A DNA stretch of 64,000 nt from Amborella trichopoda (lineage: Eukaryota > Streptophyta > Magnoliopsida > Amborellales > Amborellaceae). Shown piece by piece: positions 45,915-55,899 of the stretch. Every line of letters begins with the position of its first letter. The stretch's first letter is position 1. Both the position numbers and the translations under genes were made by a program. The notes below the pieces were generated by a model. The model was not told where the DNA came from. It searched no databases and saw only the letters and a program-made list of their open reading frames with translations. The DNA lies in contig NW_006496477.1 of assembly GCF_000471905.2 (NCBI RefSeq), positions 289,156-353,155 on the forward strand, written 5' to 3'.

Positions 45915-46200
45915 ATGGTTGAGTTTGTCCAACACTCAGCACCGGCTGTGCCTCTCAAACACTTAGCGTCAGGTGAGCTCCTCAATGCCCAACGCCGGTT
46001 GCGGGTTAATGATTAGCGTCGGGTGAGTTTGTCGAACACTTAGCGCTGGTCGAGCTTCTCAATGCCCAACGCCGGTTGAGCGCCAACAATTAGTGCCGAT
46101 TGAGTCTTTCAGCACTCAGTGCCGGTTCAGATTGCCAACACTCCAATGCCGATTGAGTCTTTCAAAGGTCAGTGCTGGCTGAGAGCAAATCCCTCACACG
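45915..46200 (-). repeat. Minisatellite with TAGCGCCGGTTGAG core (antisense-gene leader, site 1)
   Basis: About eight degenerate units with spacing of about 30-45 bases (for example TTAGCGTCGGGTGAG, AACGCCGGTTGAG, AGTGCCGATTGAG). Lies just upstream of the antisense ATG. The same core occurs at 47130-47300 and 52235-52560. Confidence 0.8.
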
Positions 46201-46993
46201 TGCCACGAATCCTAGCTGTGACACCTCGAATTCAGTTACGCCGATTGACAACCATCGCCATGTCCTTCGGCGTCGCCTCACACATGAGCGATTGATAACC
46301 GTACACTTTCCAAGGATGATGGTTCATCTTCAGCAGCCATACGCCTTCCCCACGAAGTTTCACCTCATGCAGCCGTACAGCCCACCTCCTGCAACCGTTC
46401 ATCTTTCGCTAGAATTGCTCCCACACGACCGAAAACTCATTGAAAAACTTTCCCGCCTATCGTTTTGGCCTGGACTTCACCAGAACCTCGCCAAGAAACC
46501 TCTGCGACACCACTAACAGTGTCGAAAAGTGGAGATAACCCCGTTAAGCCTCTTGAAAGTTCTCGAAAACTTCTGCAACACCACGAACAGTGTCGAAAAA
46601 CTACCACAACCACCGGGAAACCCCTTAAAAATTTCTGAAAAAGCCCGAAAATACTCACTAGTGTGTTTCCCGCCTTTTCTACCATAAAGGAAAACTTCAG
46701 CTGGAAATCCTACCCCTTCGCAGAAAACTTCCCGGAGGACTCTCCTTTCCCTGCTACTCTCTTTGCAACTTCGCCAAATTCTGGGCAAAGTCTGCACGCT
46801 GAAGGTCTTCTTTACAAAACCTTTGCCGGAATTTTGCTGCCTGTCGAAAACCTTCTCTACAGAGATTGTTGCCGAAGTCCCACTGCTCGCTGGAAACTTC
46901 AACTGAGCACTCGCTCCTCACAATTAAAGAAAATTTGCGTTTAAGTATTTTTTACCCTTGGAGAAAAATAAGGGGAAAATGGGGTTTTACCCC
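46201..46993 (-). other. Leader of antisense gene, copy P
   Basis: Lies between the antisense TATA box and the antisense ATG. It reads in short broken frames on both strands. Minus-strand blocks such as AAGGGTAAAA just after the TATA and a CAGCAAAATT segment correspond to 62443-63170 in copy M, so the leader is shared. Confidence 0.5.
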
Positions 46994-47001
46994 CCTTTAT
47001 A
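46994..47001 (-). promoter_or_regulatory. TATA box for the antisense gene, copy P
   Basis: On the minus strand TATAAAGG is followed by GGGGTAAAACCCC. The corresponding place in copy M (62435-62442) reads TATAAAAG followed by GGGGAAAACC. The distance to the antisense ATG is about 1.13 kb here and 0.98 kb in M. Confidence 0.6.
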
Positions 47002-47129
47002 GATTACACTGCCCTCAAAAGACCTTCACAAATTCGAAATTCCAGTTGCATCCAAGGGTAGCCAAGCGATAATGAGCCGGGTCGGGCTTCAACACAAGGC
47101 CCAAGGTAACCCTCATCGATCTATCCCCA

Positions 47130-47300
47130 GCACCAGTTGACGCAACACCCGGTGAATTTCAAAACAACCTTAGTGCCGGTTGACCGGCGTTGGGTGAGTT
47201 TCGAACCGCCTTAGCGCCTGTTGACTTGGTGCCGGTCATGTTCAAACAATGTTGCATCTTACGCTAGTTGAGTTTCAAACAACCCAGCACCGGTTGAGTG
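47130..47300 (-). repeat. Minisatellite with TTAGTGCCGGTTGA core (site 2, upstream of antisense promoter)
   Basis: Five to six degenerate units (AGTGCCGGTTGACC, AGCGCCTGTTGAC, AGCACCGGTTGAG). Same core as site 1 and as the U5 of the LTR at 50638. Confidence 0.75.
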
Positions 47301-47829
47301 TTTGAGAACTCAATGACGGTTGTACATTCACAAGAAACCATGATCGCTACACATGGCACTGACCATATTTCAAGGAGTGTATGCCCTACCACTATCCCTA
47401 GTGGAGCTGTACCCAAGCTAGGATGTGTCATCCCTAGTGGACTTGCACTCAGGCCGTTGCACCTAAACTGTGACATCCCCGATGGAGTCAGGAGCTGTCC
47501 CTCGTCCCCTATTAGAAGTCACACCCATACCGTGGCCCGTCATCCCCAGTGAAGTTAGGGTCATTCTTACTTCCTCAATACCGAGTGGGTCAGCTTCACA
47601 CCAAGCTACCTTACCCCCGGGGAGTCGAGTTACCTATAATATAGTCTCATCTTTCACCCAGAGAGTGCGCTTACCCCCTTTAACCCTAGTGAAATTCGCC
47701 TCTATTGGTCATCCTTCATCAGGTCGCTATTTCCATCTAAGCCCTCTGCTTGTGTATGAGCTTCACCATTTTATCCTCAAGGAGTCGGATTGCCATCCAT
47801 AGACTTGTTCCCCATGGAGCCTCACATAC
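47301..47829 (+). repeat. Degenerate array with TCCCCAGTGGAGT-like motif, copy P
   Basis: ATCCCTAGTGGAGCTG, ATCCCTAGTGGACTTG, ATCCCCGATGGAGTCAGG and ATCCCCAGTGAAGTTAGG occur between 47390 and 47570, with weaker versions to 47820. The motif is the reverse complement of the PBS-like sequence at 53767. Confidence 0.65.
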
Positions 47830-49250
47830 ATGGCGACCCACACTACGGTCCATACTGCATGGCCCTAAACTGCTCAGCTTCGTTCCATACTACATGATCC
47901 TATACTGCTTAGCCTCGGTCCATACTGCATGACCTTGAAATGCTTAGCCTCAGTCCATACTACATGACCCTAAACTGCTCAGCCTCGGTCCATACTACAT
48001 GAAACGTGTCAACCTAGGTCCATACTGCATGACCCGAAACTTCTCAGTCGCGGTCCATACTGCATGACCCTAAACTACTGAGCCTCGGTCCATACTTCAT
48101 GACCCTAAACTGTTCAGCCTCGATCCATACTGCATGACCCTAAACTGCACAGCCATGGTCTAGTTGTACGACCCTAAACTGCTCAGTCCACACTGCATGA
48201 CCCTAAATTGCTCAGCCTCGGTCCATACTGCATGACCCTCCATACCGCATGACCTTGGATGGCTCAGCCTGGGTCCATACTACATGACCCTAAACTGCTC
48301 AGCCTCGGTCCATGCTGCATGACCCTAAACTGCTCAGCCTCGGTCCATACCGCATGACCCTAAACAACTCAGCCTCAATCCATATTGCATGACCCTAAAC
48401 TGCTCAGCCTCGGTCCATACCGCATGACCCTAAACTGCTCAGCCTCGATCCATACTGCACACCCTAAACTGCTCAACCTCGGTCCATACTGCATGAACCT
48501 AAATTGCTCAGTCTCAGTCCATACTGCATGACCCTAAACTGCTCAGCCTTGGTCTATGCTGCCTGACCTTAAACTGCTCAGCCTCGGTCCATACTGCATG
48601 ACCCTAAACTGCACAACCCTAAACTGCTCAGTCCATACTGCATGACCCTAAACTGCACAACCCTAAACTGCTCAGTCCATACTGCATGAACCTAAACTGC
48701 TCAACACCATGGTCCGAACTATATGACCTTAAACTGTAGCGGAGGTCTAGTTGCACGACCTTAAATTGCATGGTCCTAGTTATATGACTTTAAATTGCAT
48801 AACCATGATCCAGCTGTATGACCTTAAACCATAGTACATGTCCCAGCTACATGATGGTAAAAGGCTCAGCACTATGGTCTGAACTATATGACCTTAAGCT
48901 GTAACAGAGGTCTAGTTGCCCGACCATAAATTGCACGGTCCTAGTTGTATGAGTTTAAACTGCATAACTATGGTCCAGCTGTATGACCTTAAATCATAAT
49001 ACACGTCTTAGCTGCATGACGATAAAAGGCTTAGCACCATGGTTCGAACTTTATGACCTTAAACTGTAGCGGAGGTCTAGTTGCACAACCTTAATCTGCA
49101 TGGTTCTAGTTGTACGACTTTAAACTGCATTCTGTATGACCTTAAAACCATAGTGCACGTCCTAACTGCATGATGATAAACTGCTTTGCGCAGGTCCCGG
49201 AGGCATGACCATAAACTCACCACCACATATGTGCACACGCCTTTTCGTGC
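47830..49250 (+). repeat. 35-bp minisatellite array, copy P
   Basis: About 25 regular units to 48720 (core TGCATGACCCTAAACTGCTC with AGCCTCGGTCCATAC), then longer, more degenerate units to about 49220. On the minus strand it reads as the family core GCAGTTTAGGGTCATGCAGT. There are no unique spacers. Confidence 0.95.
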
Positions 49251-50637
49251 ACTTTCATGCACGCCTTCCCTAACCTACTAGTTAGTGTGCATGCACCACC
49301 TTCATTACCTCCCCTGGAAGTTCATTCATTTCATCACCATACATCATTCCCCAGTGAGTCTCACCCATGCGCACAAAACGGTGAACCATTCCACCATCCA
49401 TACTCGTTGTAGGTTAGTGTGTCACCATCATGCACTCACATTTCATACATCGTCCATCTCTCATGGGTAGCCTCGAACCATCTCCCCAAGTGAGCCAAAC
49501 CACCACCATACTCACTCCATGGCCTTCCTAGACTACGATCCTCGGAGGCGTGACCTTAAACACGCCTTCACAAAGAAAAAGAGAAATGAATAACGGGCAT
49601 AGTGTATAACTGAACAAGGGAACACTATGAGTAAAAATGATGGACGGGCATGGTCACGAAACCATGAGTAAAAGAGTTCCGTGAATAAAAAAACTAGGCA
49701 TGGTGAAAACCCGAAAGGGCATCGTGAGCAAGAAAAAAAAAGGGTGGAAATGACCAGAAGGTCATGGGTACCCATAAAAAGAAGTTGGTGAAAATTGTCT
49801 CTACGACATCGCCTCCCAAGGCCAAGCGAAAATCCGCAAAGGACGCTTGGATTAATAAACAGGTTGATGCAACACTCACCTCAGCAGGTGGCTTCAATCC
49901 TCACTCAAAAGAAGAAAATCCCTAGTGACATAAAAATCCAAGAACCCAAAAACATGAGCTTCAAGGAAAAGATTCCGACAGTCTGAGTCCAGTTGCAAAA
50001 GGACTTAAAAGACAAAAGACTAGCTAAGACGACAAGACAAGTCTCATAAGGAAGAACATTATTCTCACGAGGTCACAATTACGCTCTAAGAAACAAACAT
50101 TACAAAGGCAAGAAACTGACAAAGTAAGGGGATAACCTGCCAGAGACTTCAGCTAGCCTAGCCAACAGGCCCAGACCTTCGAGACCATCTAAATTTACCC
50201 CCGACTGGACCAGGTAGTCGAGACACAAAGTGGTACTTTGAACGTCAAAAAGAAACCTGGCGTAGCAGCAAACAACGCCTACCAAAGCAAACCAACGAAC
50301 CTAGACCAAATGGGAACAATGCCCTTCGCCATGGTACTCAATTGCCAGATGGGCCCGATTCTGACTGACGAGGTTCATACAAAATGCTCAGATTCAGAAT
50401 CATAAACAATCCACATGAGGGTGATGACTTCGAAAAGATCCCTCAAAAAAGTCTCCACGGATGGACCCACGAAAAATGCATCCCTACATCTGAGCAGCCT
50501 AGTTACACCATCACGTGAATATCTTTAGCGTTCACGTGGTCCTGTAGCTAGGAAGGAAAAAAATAAAAGTCGAAGGAAACTTTTTGAATGATTGTCCTTC
50601 TCGCTTCTCTTAAAGCACAACAATCAGCGGGGCAAGC
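49251..50637 (+). other. 3' internal region of copy P, ending in polypurine-like tract
   Basis: Non-coding. 49540-49800 matches the reverse complement of 59200-59540. The last bases before the LTR, GCACAACAATCAGCGGGGCA, match copy M (GCACAACATTCGGCAGGGCA in the minus orientation), so the conserved polypurine/primer region is inferred to be AGCGGGGCAAGC. Confidence 0.6.
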
Positions 50638-51909
50638 TGTTTGAATGTATTTTTTAGCACCTTGGTCCCCGGTAGGAAGCAGGTCAATAAAGCCTACAAA
50701 ACAGTGAAAATTTCTGACAGTCTCAGAATGGCCCCAAAACTGGTCAAGATCTTTATCAGTACTTCAAAAGACCACCTGCCAAGTTTCATCATTATCATGC
50801 ATGTGGTGAACACAAAGAAATAATTTCAGCAAAATCAGTCTCTAACATCCTGAAACAGACCCTACAACTGGAATCACATTTTCGATGTCTCATTGAATCC
50901 GGCATGGTAGAAAACCCCAATGGGCCAAGTTTCGGCTTAATCGAATACTTCAGGACAAAGATATGAGCCAAACATTGAAACAGAAAAGGCCGCACACTAT
51001 TCCTGTGTGGCCTCACTGCACCAAAACACCATTGAAGGTGGCTGTTTTTACAGTCACAAGAAGTCACTTTCAGGGCCCGTAACTCACTCGTTCCATGTCT
51101 GATCGCTCCTAAATTTGGTGAGCTTATTCGTATCATCAAGACAAACAATTCGACATGTGGTACGCCCCGTGACGATGTTCGAGTAGGGAGAAAAACTAGA
51201 GAGAAGTTGCCAATCCGTGAAGAAGTTGCAGAAAATTCAGCAGCGACACACCTTGTTCGATGGACCAAATCACGACGCTCGCGCAACGAATCAACGAGAA
51301 ACTAATTCCATTGTGTGTAAGGTCTAGGACTATGATTCATCTGAACCCCATTCATGATGGATGGTCAGATTTCATGCACGAAGCTGACAAAGTAACTGAA
51401 ATTTTGGCTACTGGATTCCAAATTCCGGCCAAAGCTCAAAAGTTGTGAAATCTTCTTTCGGGCTCCAAATCGTGTCCCGTTTTTTGCCACGTAATCATGA
51501 TGGCATGCTTAGTGTGATACAATGAAAAAATCATAGAAAAACATCAACGAATGAGCGCATCATCGATCCAAACTTTTCAAGATTCAAGCAAATTTCAAGT
51601 CTTGTGATCGTGGTTTGAAACACGTTCCATGGCTCGAAATTGGTATCAAATCGATCACCATGTCGAGCCCTACAAGAAAACAATAATCTTTCGATCAAAC
51701 GGGCATCAAAACACCATCGGGTCAGCCATGGAAGATCACACAAGATCTTGGGCAGTAGCAGGGACTGTTTTGAAATTTCACACATTGTTAGGAAGGGCCA
51801 AAACAAACCTTTTGCACCTTTTTTTAGAAGTTTTTTTAATTCAATTAAATCTTAATTTTCAGCAATTAGGTCTAATTTTGATCAATCCACTCATGTTTGT
51901 GCACAATTC

Positions 51910-51917
51910 TATATAAA
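51910..51917 (+). promoter_or_regulatory. LTR TATA box
   Basis: TATATAAA followed by CAAGCACTGCC. Preceding CAGCAATTAGGTCTAAT and GATCAATCCACTCATG are conserved in the 53.8-kb LTR and, inverted, at 57.1 kb. Confidence 0.75.
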
Positions 51918-52054
51918 CAAGCACTGCCTCATTATAAAAAACGCTAGATTCATTATTTGAGGATTCAATAAAATTTCCATTCTTTCTTGAGCCTGTGAGT
52001 ACGTCTTGGAGAGACAGAGAGAATGGAAATTTTATTGAATCCTTCAGACATGCA

Positions 52055-52220
52055 ACTTTCTCCCCTCTCTCTTCTCTCTCTTTCTCTCTTCTCTCTCTCT
52101 TCTCTCTTACTTCTCTTTTTCTTTTTCTTCTTCTCTCTCTCTCTCTCTCTCTCTCTTTCTTCTTCTCTCTCTTCTCTCTCTCTCTCTCTCTTCTTCTCTC
52201 TCTCTCTCTCATCTTCTCAT
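52055..52220. repeat. CT-rich tract in LTR R/U5
   Basis: CTCTCT runs with TTC and CTTTTT interruptions, directly after the expected transcription start region. Confidence 0.9.
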
Positions 52221-52234
52221 CTCGTCTCTATCTT

Positions 52235-52560
52235 CTTCTGTCAACTGGTGAGACCTAGCGCCAGTTGGTCTTCTTTATCTTCTTCTGTCAACTGGCGAGA
52301 CCTAGCGACGGTTGGTCTTCTCTCTTTCTCTTCTTCTATCAGTCGATGAGGCCTAGCGTCGGTTGGTCTTCTCTCTCTTCTTCTATTAGTCAGCGAGACC
52401 TAGTATTGGCTGGTTTTCCCTCTCTTCTTCTGTCAGTTGGAGAGACTTAGCGCCAGTTGGTTCTCTTCCTCTCTTCTCATCTGACACAATCGACGAAGCC
52501 TAGCACCGACTGCTTCCTCTCTTTCCCATCTCCTGAAACAATCGGTAATGCCTAGCGCCG
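52235..52560 (+). repeat. U5 minisatellite with CTAGCGCCGGTTGG core (site 3)
   Basis: Seven units: GAGACCTAGCGCCAGTTGG, GAGACCTAGCGACGGTTGG, GAGGCCTAGCGTCGGTTGG, GAGACCTAGTATTGGCTGG, GAGACTTAGCGCCAGTTGG, and two GCCTAGCRCCGACTGC, separated by TCTTCTCT-rich spacers. The core is the one found at the two internal sites of copy P. Confidence 0.9.
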
Positions 52561-53390
52561 ACTGCATCTCCTCTTCCTTCTTCTCCCTCTTCTCTTCCTT
52601 CTTCTCTCTCATTCCGTCTATTTCCTTCTTTTCTTTAACCATTCCTCTGCTACTCTTTCGTTTGACCAAGTGGGGTTGAGGTTAGCATCTCATGGAAGTC
52701 TTGTTGTCTAGCTGTAATGTTGTTTGCACCAGGTTTGCTTAGCCCGCTTTACTGCCACAACAAACTGACTATTGTGCTTAGCTAGTCAATATTGACAATA
52801 ACGTCTAGTAGCTATCTCGTGAGTCGATCTCAGTTACCGAGCCCGTTTCACTACCACGTTACGCCAATTATCTACCAGCCTAGTCACTACTCTGATCTTC
52901 TCGCTTGGTCGAATTCTTCTCTCCCCCCATCTTTCTTTCTTATTTTTGAATACACATGCTTGCGTATGTTCATCAAACAGGAAAAGGGTGAGGCCTAACC
53001 CACCTATCCCATAACCTTTGCCATATATGTGTGCGATTGCAGGAAAGCAGAAAATAAGAAGAATACGAGCCAAGGGAGCTAATTCTGAACCAGTTTCATT
53101 ACTAGGGGGCTTTCTTCATGATCTAAGAGGGCGCCCATGAGAGTCAGCCCGAGTAAGTCTCGAACCTACCTTTAAAATTTCTCTCTCACCGGTTAGTAAC
53201 ACCTACCCCCATTTTTGAACGAGGTTCCTGAGAGAGCGATCTCATAAACACCATGGGTATCCCCCGAAACTCGAGATGTACACCGCCCGATCCTCCAGGG
53301 ATTTGGAGGGCGAGATCGAGGCACCTAACCACACCTCCCTCGATGCCTTAATCATAAGGACAAATACTTGGATCCCATATCGGTCCGAAG

Positions 53391-53392
53391 TA

Positions 53393-53435
<43 letters not shown>

Positions 53436-53455
53436 GAGAGAGGGAGAGAGTAGAG
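53391..53455. repeat. GA microsatellite in U5
   Basis: AGAGAG run with a few AAA and GG interruptions. Confidence 0.95.
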
Positions 53456-53766
53456 AGGTTGCGAGCTTGAAGAGAGTCTTCCTCCAAACAGCGTTGGTGC
53501 ACAGCCGGAGGGCTTCGTAACTGTTCTAAGAGGGCCGACCGTTCGGACGTGTCCCCTGAACTCTAAGCGACGAGGTTAGCGCCCTAAAGTGCTCCCGCTG
53601 TAAAAAAAAAATCTCCCTCATTGTTGGTGCCTATTCGAACAAAGGAGTCCCGTGCGTACACACATACCCCTCATCGGTACATGCCCTTATCTCCCCGCGC
53701 GAATGACCCCTTGGCTGTCCAAGAGAGGGTTCTCGTCCCGACCCTTCAAGATCCAGTCTGACAAAC

Positions 53767-53785
53767 TGGTGACTCCACTGGGGAC
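53767..53785 (+). promoter_or_regulatory. Primer-binding-site-like sequence after LTR
   Basis: TGGTGACTCCACTGGGGAC lies three bases after the LTR end, where a 5' LTR is followed by its primer site. From memory this motif type follows Ogre/Tat LTRs and pairs with an arginine tRNA; that assignment was not checked. It shows the LTR at 50638 is also, or instead, a 5' LTR. Confidence 0.65.
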
Positions 53786-53787
53786 AC

Positions 53788-55500
53788 TGTTTGAGGGTAT
53801 TTTTCAACGCTTGTATCCTTAGTATGAATAAGGAGAGAACAATTTGTGACCTAGGTCCACCGGTACCAAAAAGCCTGTGGACTACATGAGCTGTAGGACA
53901 ATAAGCTCAGATCCAGAAATGAAATTTCTAAAAGTTTCAAAATGGCTAAAGAAGGTTCAAGATCGTGCCTAAGGGTCTCCTAAGAACACCTGCCACGTTT
54001 CATCACGATCCAACAAGTTTAAGGCAGTGCAGATGCAGAAATAGTTTTGGAAAATCGAGCTCCCGCATGCTGGAAATTGACCTTATAACTACAATCCTAT
54101 CACTGGAGTATCAAAAGACTGTGGAACCACTATCATTGGATCCAAAATATTAAAAAATCCTCAGGGACTAAGTTTTGGCTTGATCGGACTTTTCTGGACC
54201 AAGTTATGGCCAAATTACCTTGTACCCTCAGTGAGCCAATTTCCATTAATAGAAACTGAGTTTTGTGATTTTGGGCTGAATTTTGGAAGTTCTCTCTCGT
54301 CCCAAGTCAGATCAAGCCCAAATTTTGGGAGCATATTGGTCTCGTTGGCCCGAACGTTTTGATATATGGGACGTCCCATGTCGTGGACCGGATCGGGAGA
54401 AAAACTAGAGAGAAGATCATGATCAAAAGCATGATTGTAGAATTTTACAGCAAGAGGTATCGTCGATCGAACGACCACATCACAATGCTCGCATATCAGA
54501 TTATCCTCAAATTAGATTCGTTACGACCACATCATCAGAGCTTGAACCAAGATGAACATCGCTCATGATGGATGGTTGGATTTACTGTAAAAAGGTGACG
54601 AAGTCACTATAATTTTCGGCCACGAGAAACCAAATTCTGGCCAAAAGACCTAATGTGAAAAATAGTCGTTCAGGCACCAAATCGAGCCAATGTCATTGCC
54701 AATGGTCATGAAAACATACACGTCAAAATACAATGAAGAAATCATGGAAAAACAACGAGAAAAGGGTGTGATCTTTATACGTTTCTCATAATTTTCATAC
54801 CTCATGATCGTGGCCCAAAAACCCGATCCATGGCTTAATGGGTATCAAAATGACCGTCTCCCCCAACAGATCAAGAAAGCAATAATCTTTTGGTTAGATA
54901 GAGATCGGAGAGACCTCGAGTGGACCTCGAAAGATCACAAGGGTGACATGGCCATGATAGGGACTGAATTGGAATTTCAAGATTTGTGGGAGAGGAGCAA
55001 AATCATCATTTTGCCTCAATTTTTTTTTATATTTAATTCAATTAAATGCTAATTTTCAGCAATTAGGTTTAGAATTGGGCATCCACCGATGTTTGGATTC
55101 AATTTCTATATAAGCACGTGATGCTCTCATGTAATGGAAGAGAGAGAGAGAGGAGAGAGAATATTTTAGGTGGGCTCCCTTAGCCATCAAGGTAACTTTC
55201 TCTCTCCTCTCTTCTTTCCTTTCTCTCTCTTCTTCTTTCCTTTTTTTCCTCTCTTCTTTCCTTTTTCTCCTCTCTTATTTCCTTTCTCTTTCTTCTTCTT
55301 GCTCTTTATCTCTCTTCACTCTCCTGGACGGTAGCACAAGCAGCCGGCCATGTTTCTCTCTCTGCTCTCTTTTCTCTCCCTTATGTTTGGCACGACATGG
55401 TCACCCATTGTGTTGACTCTTCCCTTTGCTCTCTTTTCCCTTCTGCCTGACACGGCAGGGTCACCCACCTGGTTAGGTGCCTCGATCTTGCCTCCTCGTA
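53788..55500 (+). mobile_element. Second Tat-like LTR, plus orientation, right end uncertain
   Basis: It starts TGTTTGAGGGTATTTTTCAA only two bases after the primer-site-like sequence. Shared U3 blocks include CACCTGCCACGTTTCATCAC, GACCTTATAACTACAATCC and CCTCAGGGACTAAGTTTTGG. TATATAAG is at 55107-55114, followed by GA/CT-rich sequence (55139-55320). It is divergent from the 50.6-kb LTR. No reliable end was found; from about 55.5 kb the sequence merges into unrecognised U5-like DNA. Confidence 0.7.
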
Positions 55501-55899
55501 TCTAGGTGATTGGGTGACAATGTCTCGGGTTCTAAAAACCCAAGACTTGAGATCGCTCTCCCGGGAACCTTATTTAAGAATAAGGGCAGGTATCCAACTA
55601 GTGAGAGAGGAATTTGGATGTGAGGTAGGGACCAACCTCACTTGGGTCCGTGACTTACTTAGGCTGACTCACGTGAGTGCCTTCTTAGATCATGACAGAA
55701 AGCCCCCAGCTGCTTTAGCTGGTTCGGAATCACCTCCCTTGACCTGCAATCTCCTTGTTTTTCTGCACAACACTACGATGGTTAATTTGCAAGACAAGTG
55801 GGCCGAAGGACCCACCCTTGTCTTAGGACAATGCACATTCGTGTGGCTAAGAATGCGAGAAGTTAGGGGGATGAGGTGGAAGGTTCGAACGAAGGTCGA

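Larger units (their letters stand above)
50638..53763 (+). mobile_element. Tat/Ogre-like LTR, about 3.1 kb, complete (TG...CA)
   Basis: It starts TGTTTGAATGTATTTTTTAG after the polypurine-like tract and ends CAGTCTGACA, followed by a primer-site-like sequence. U3 is about 1.27 kb with blocks shared by the LTRs at 38.4, 39.8, 53.8 and 58.3 kb. TATATAAA is at 51910-51917. R/U5 contains a CT tract (52055-52220), a minisatellite (52235-52560) and a GA microsatellite (53391-53455). Confidence 0.8.

Noticed and set aside
47830..49250. Regular 35-bp repeats resembling a CRISPR array
   Set aside because: Units are head-to-tail with no unique spacers, the context is a plant retrotransposon, and no cas-like gene is present.
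52023..52349. Serine/leucine-rich frames that look like transmembrane proteins
   Set aside because: They are the CT-rich tract of the LTR read in different frames.
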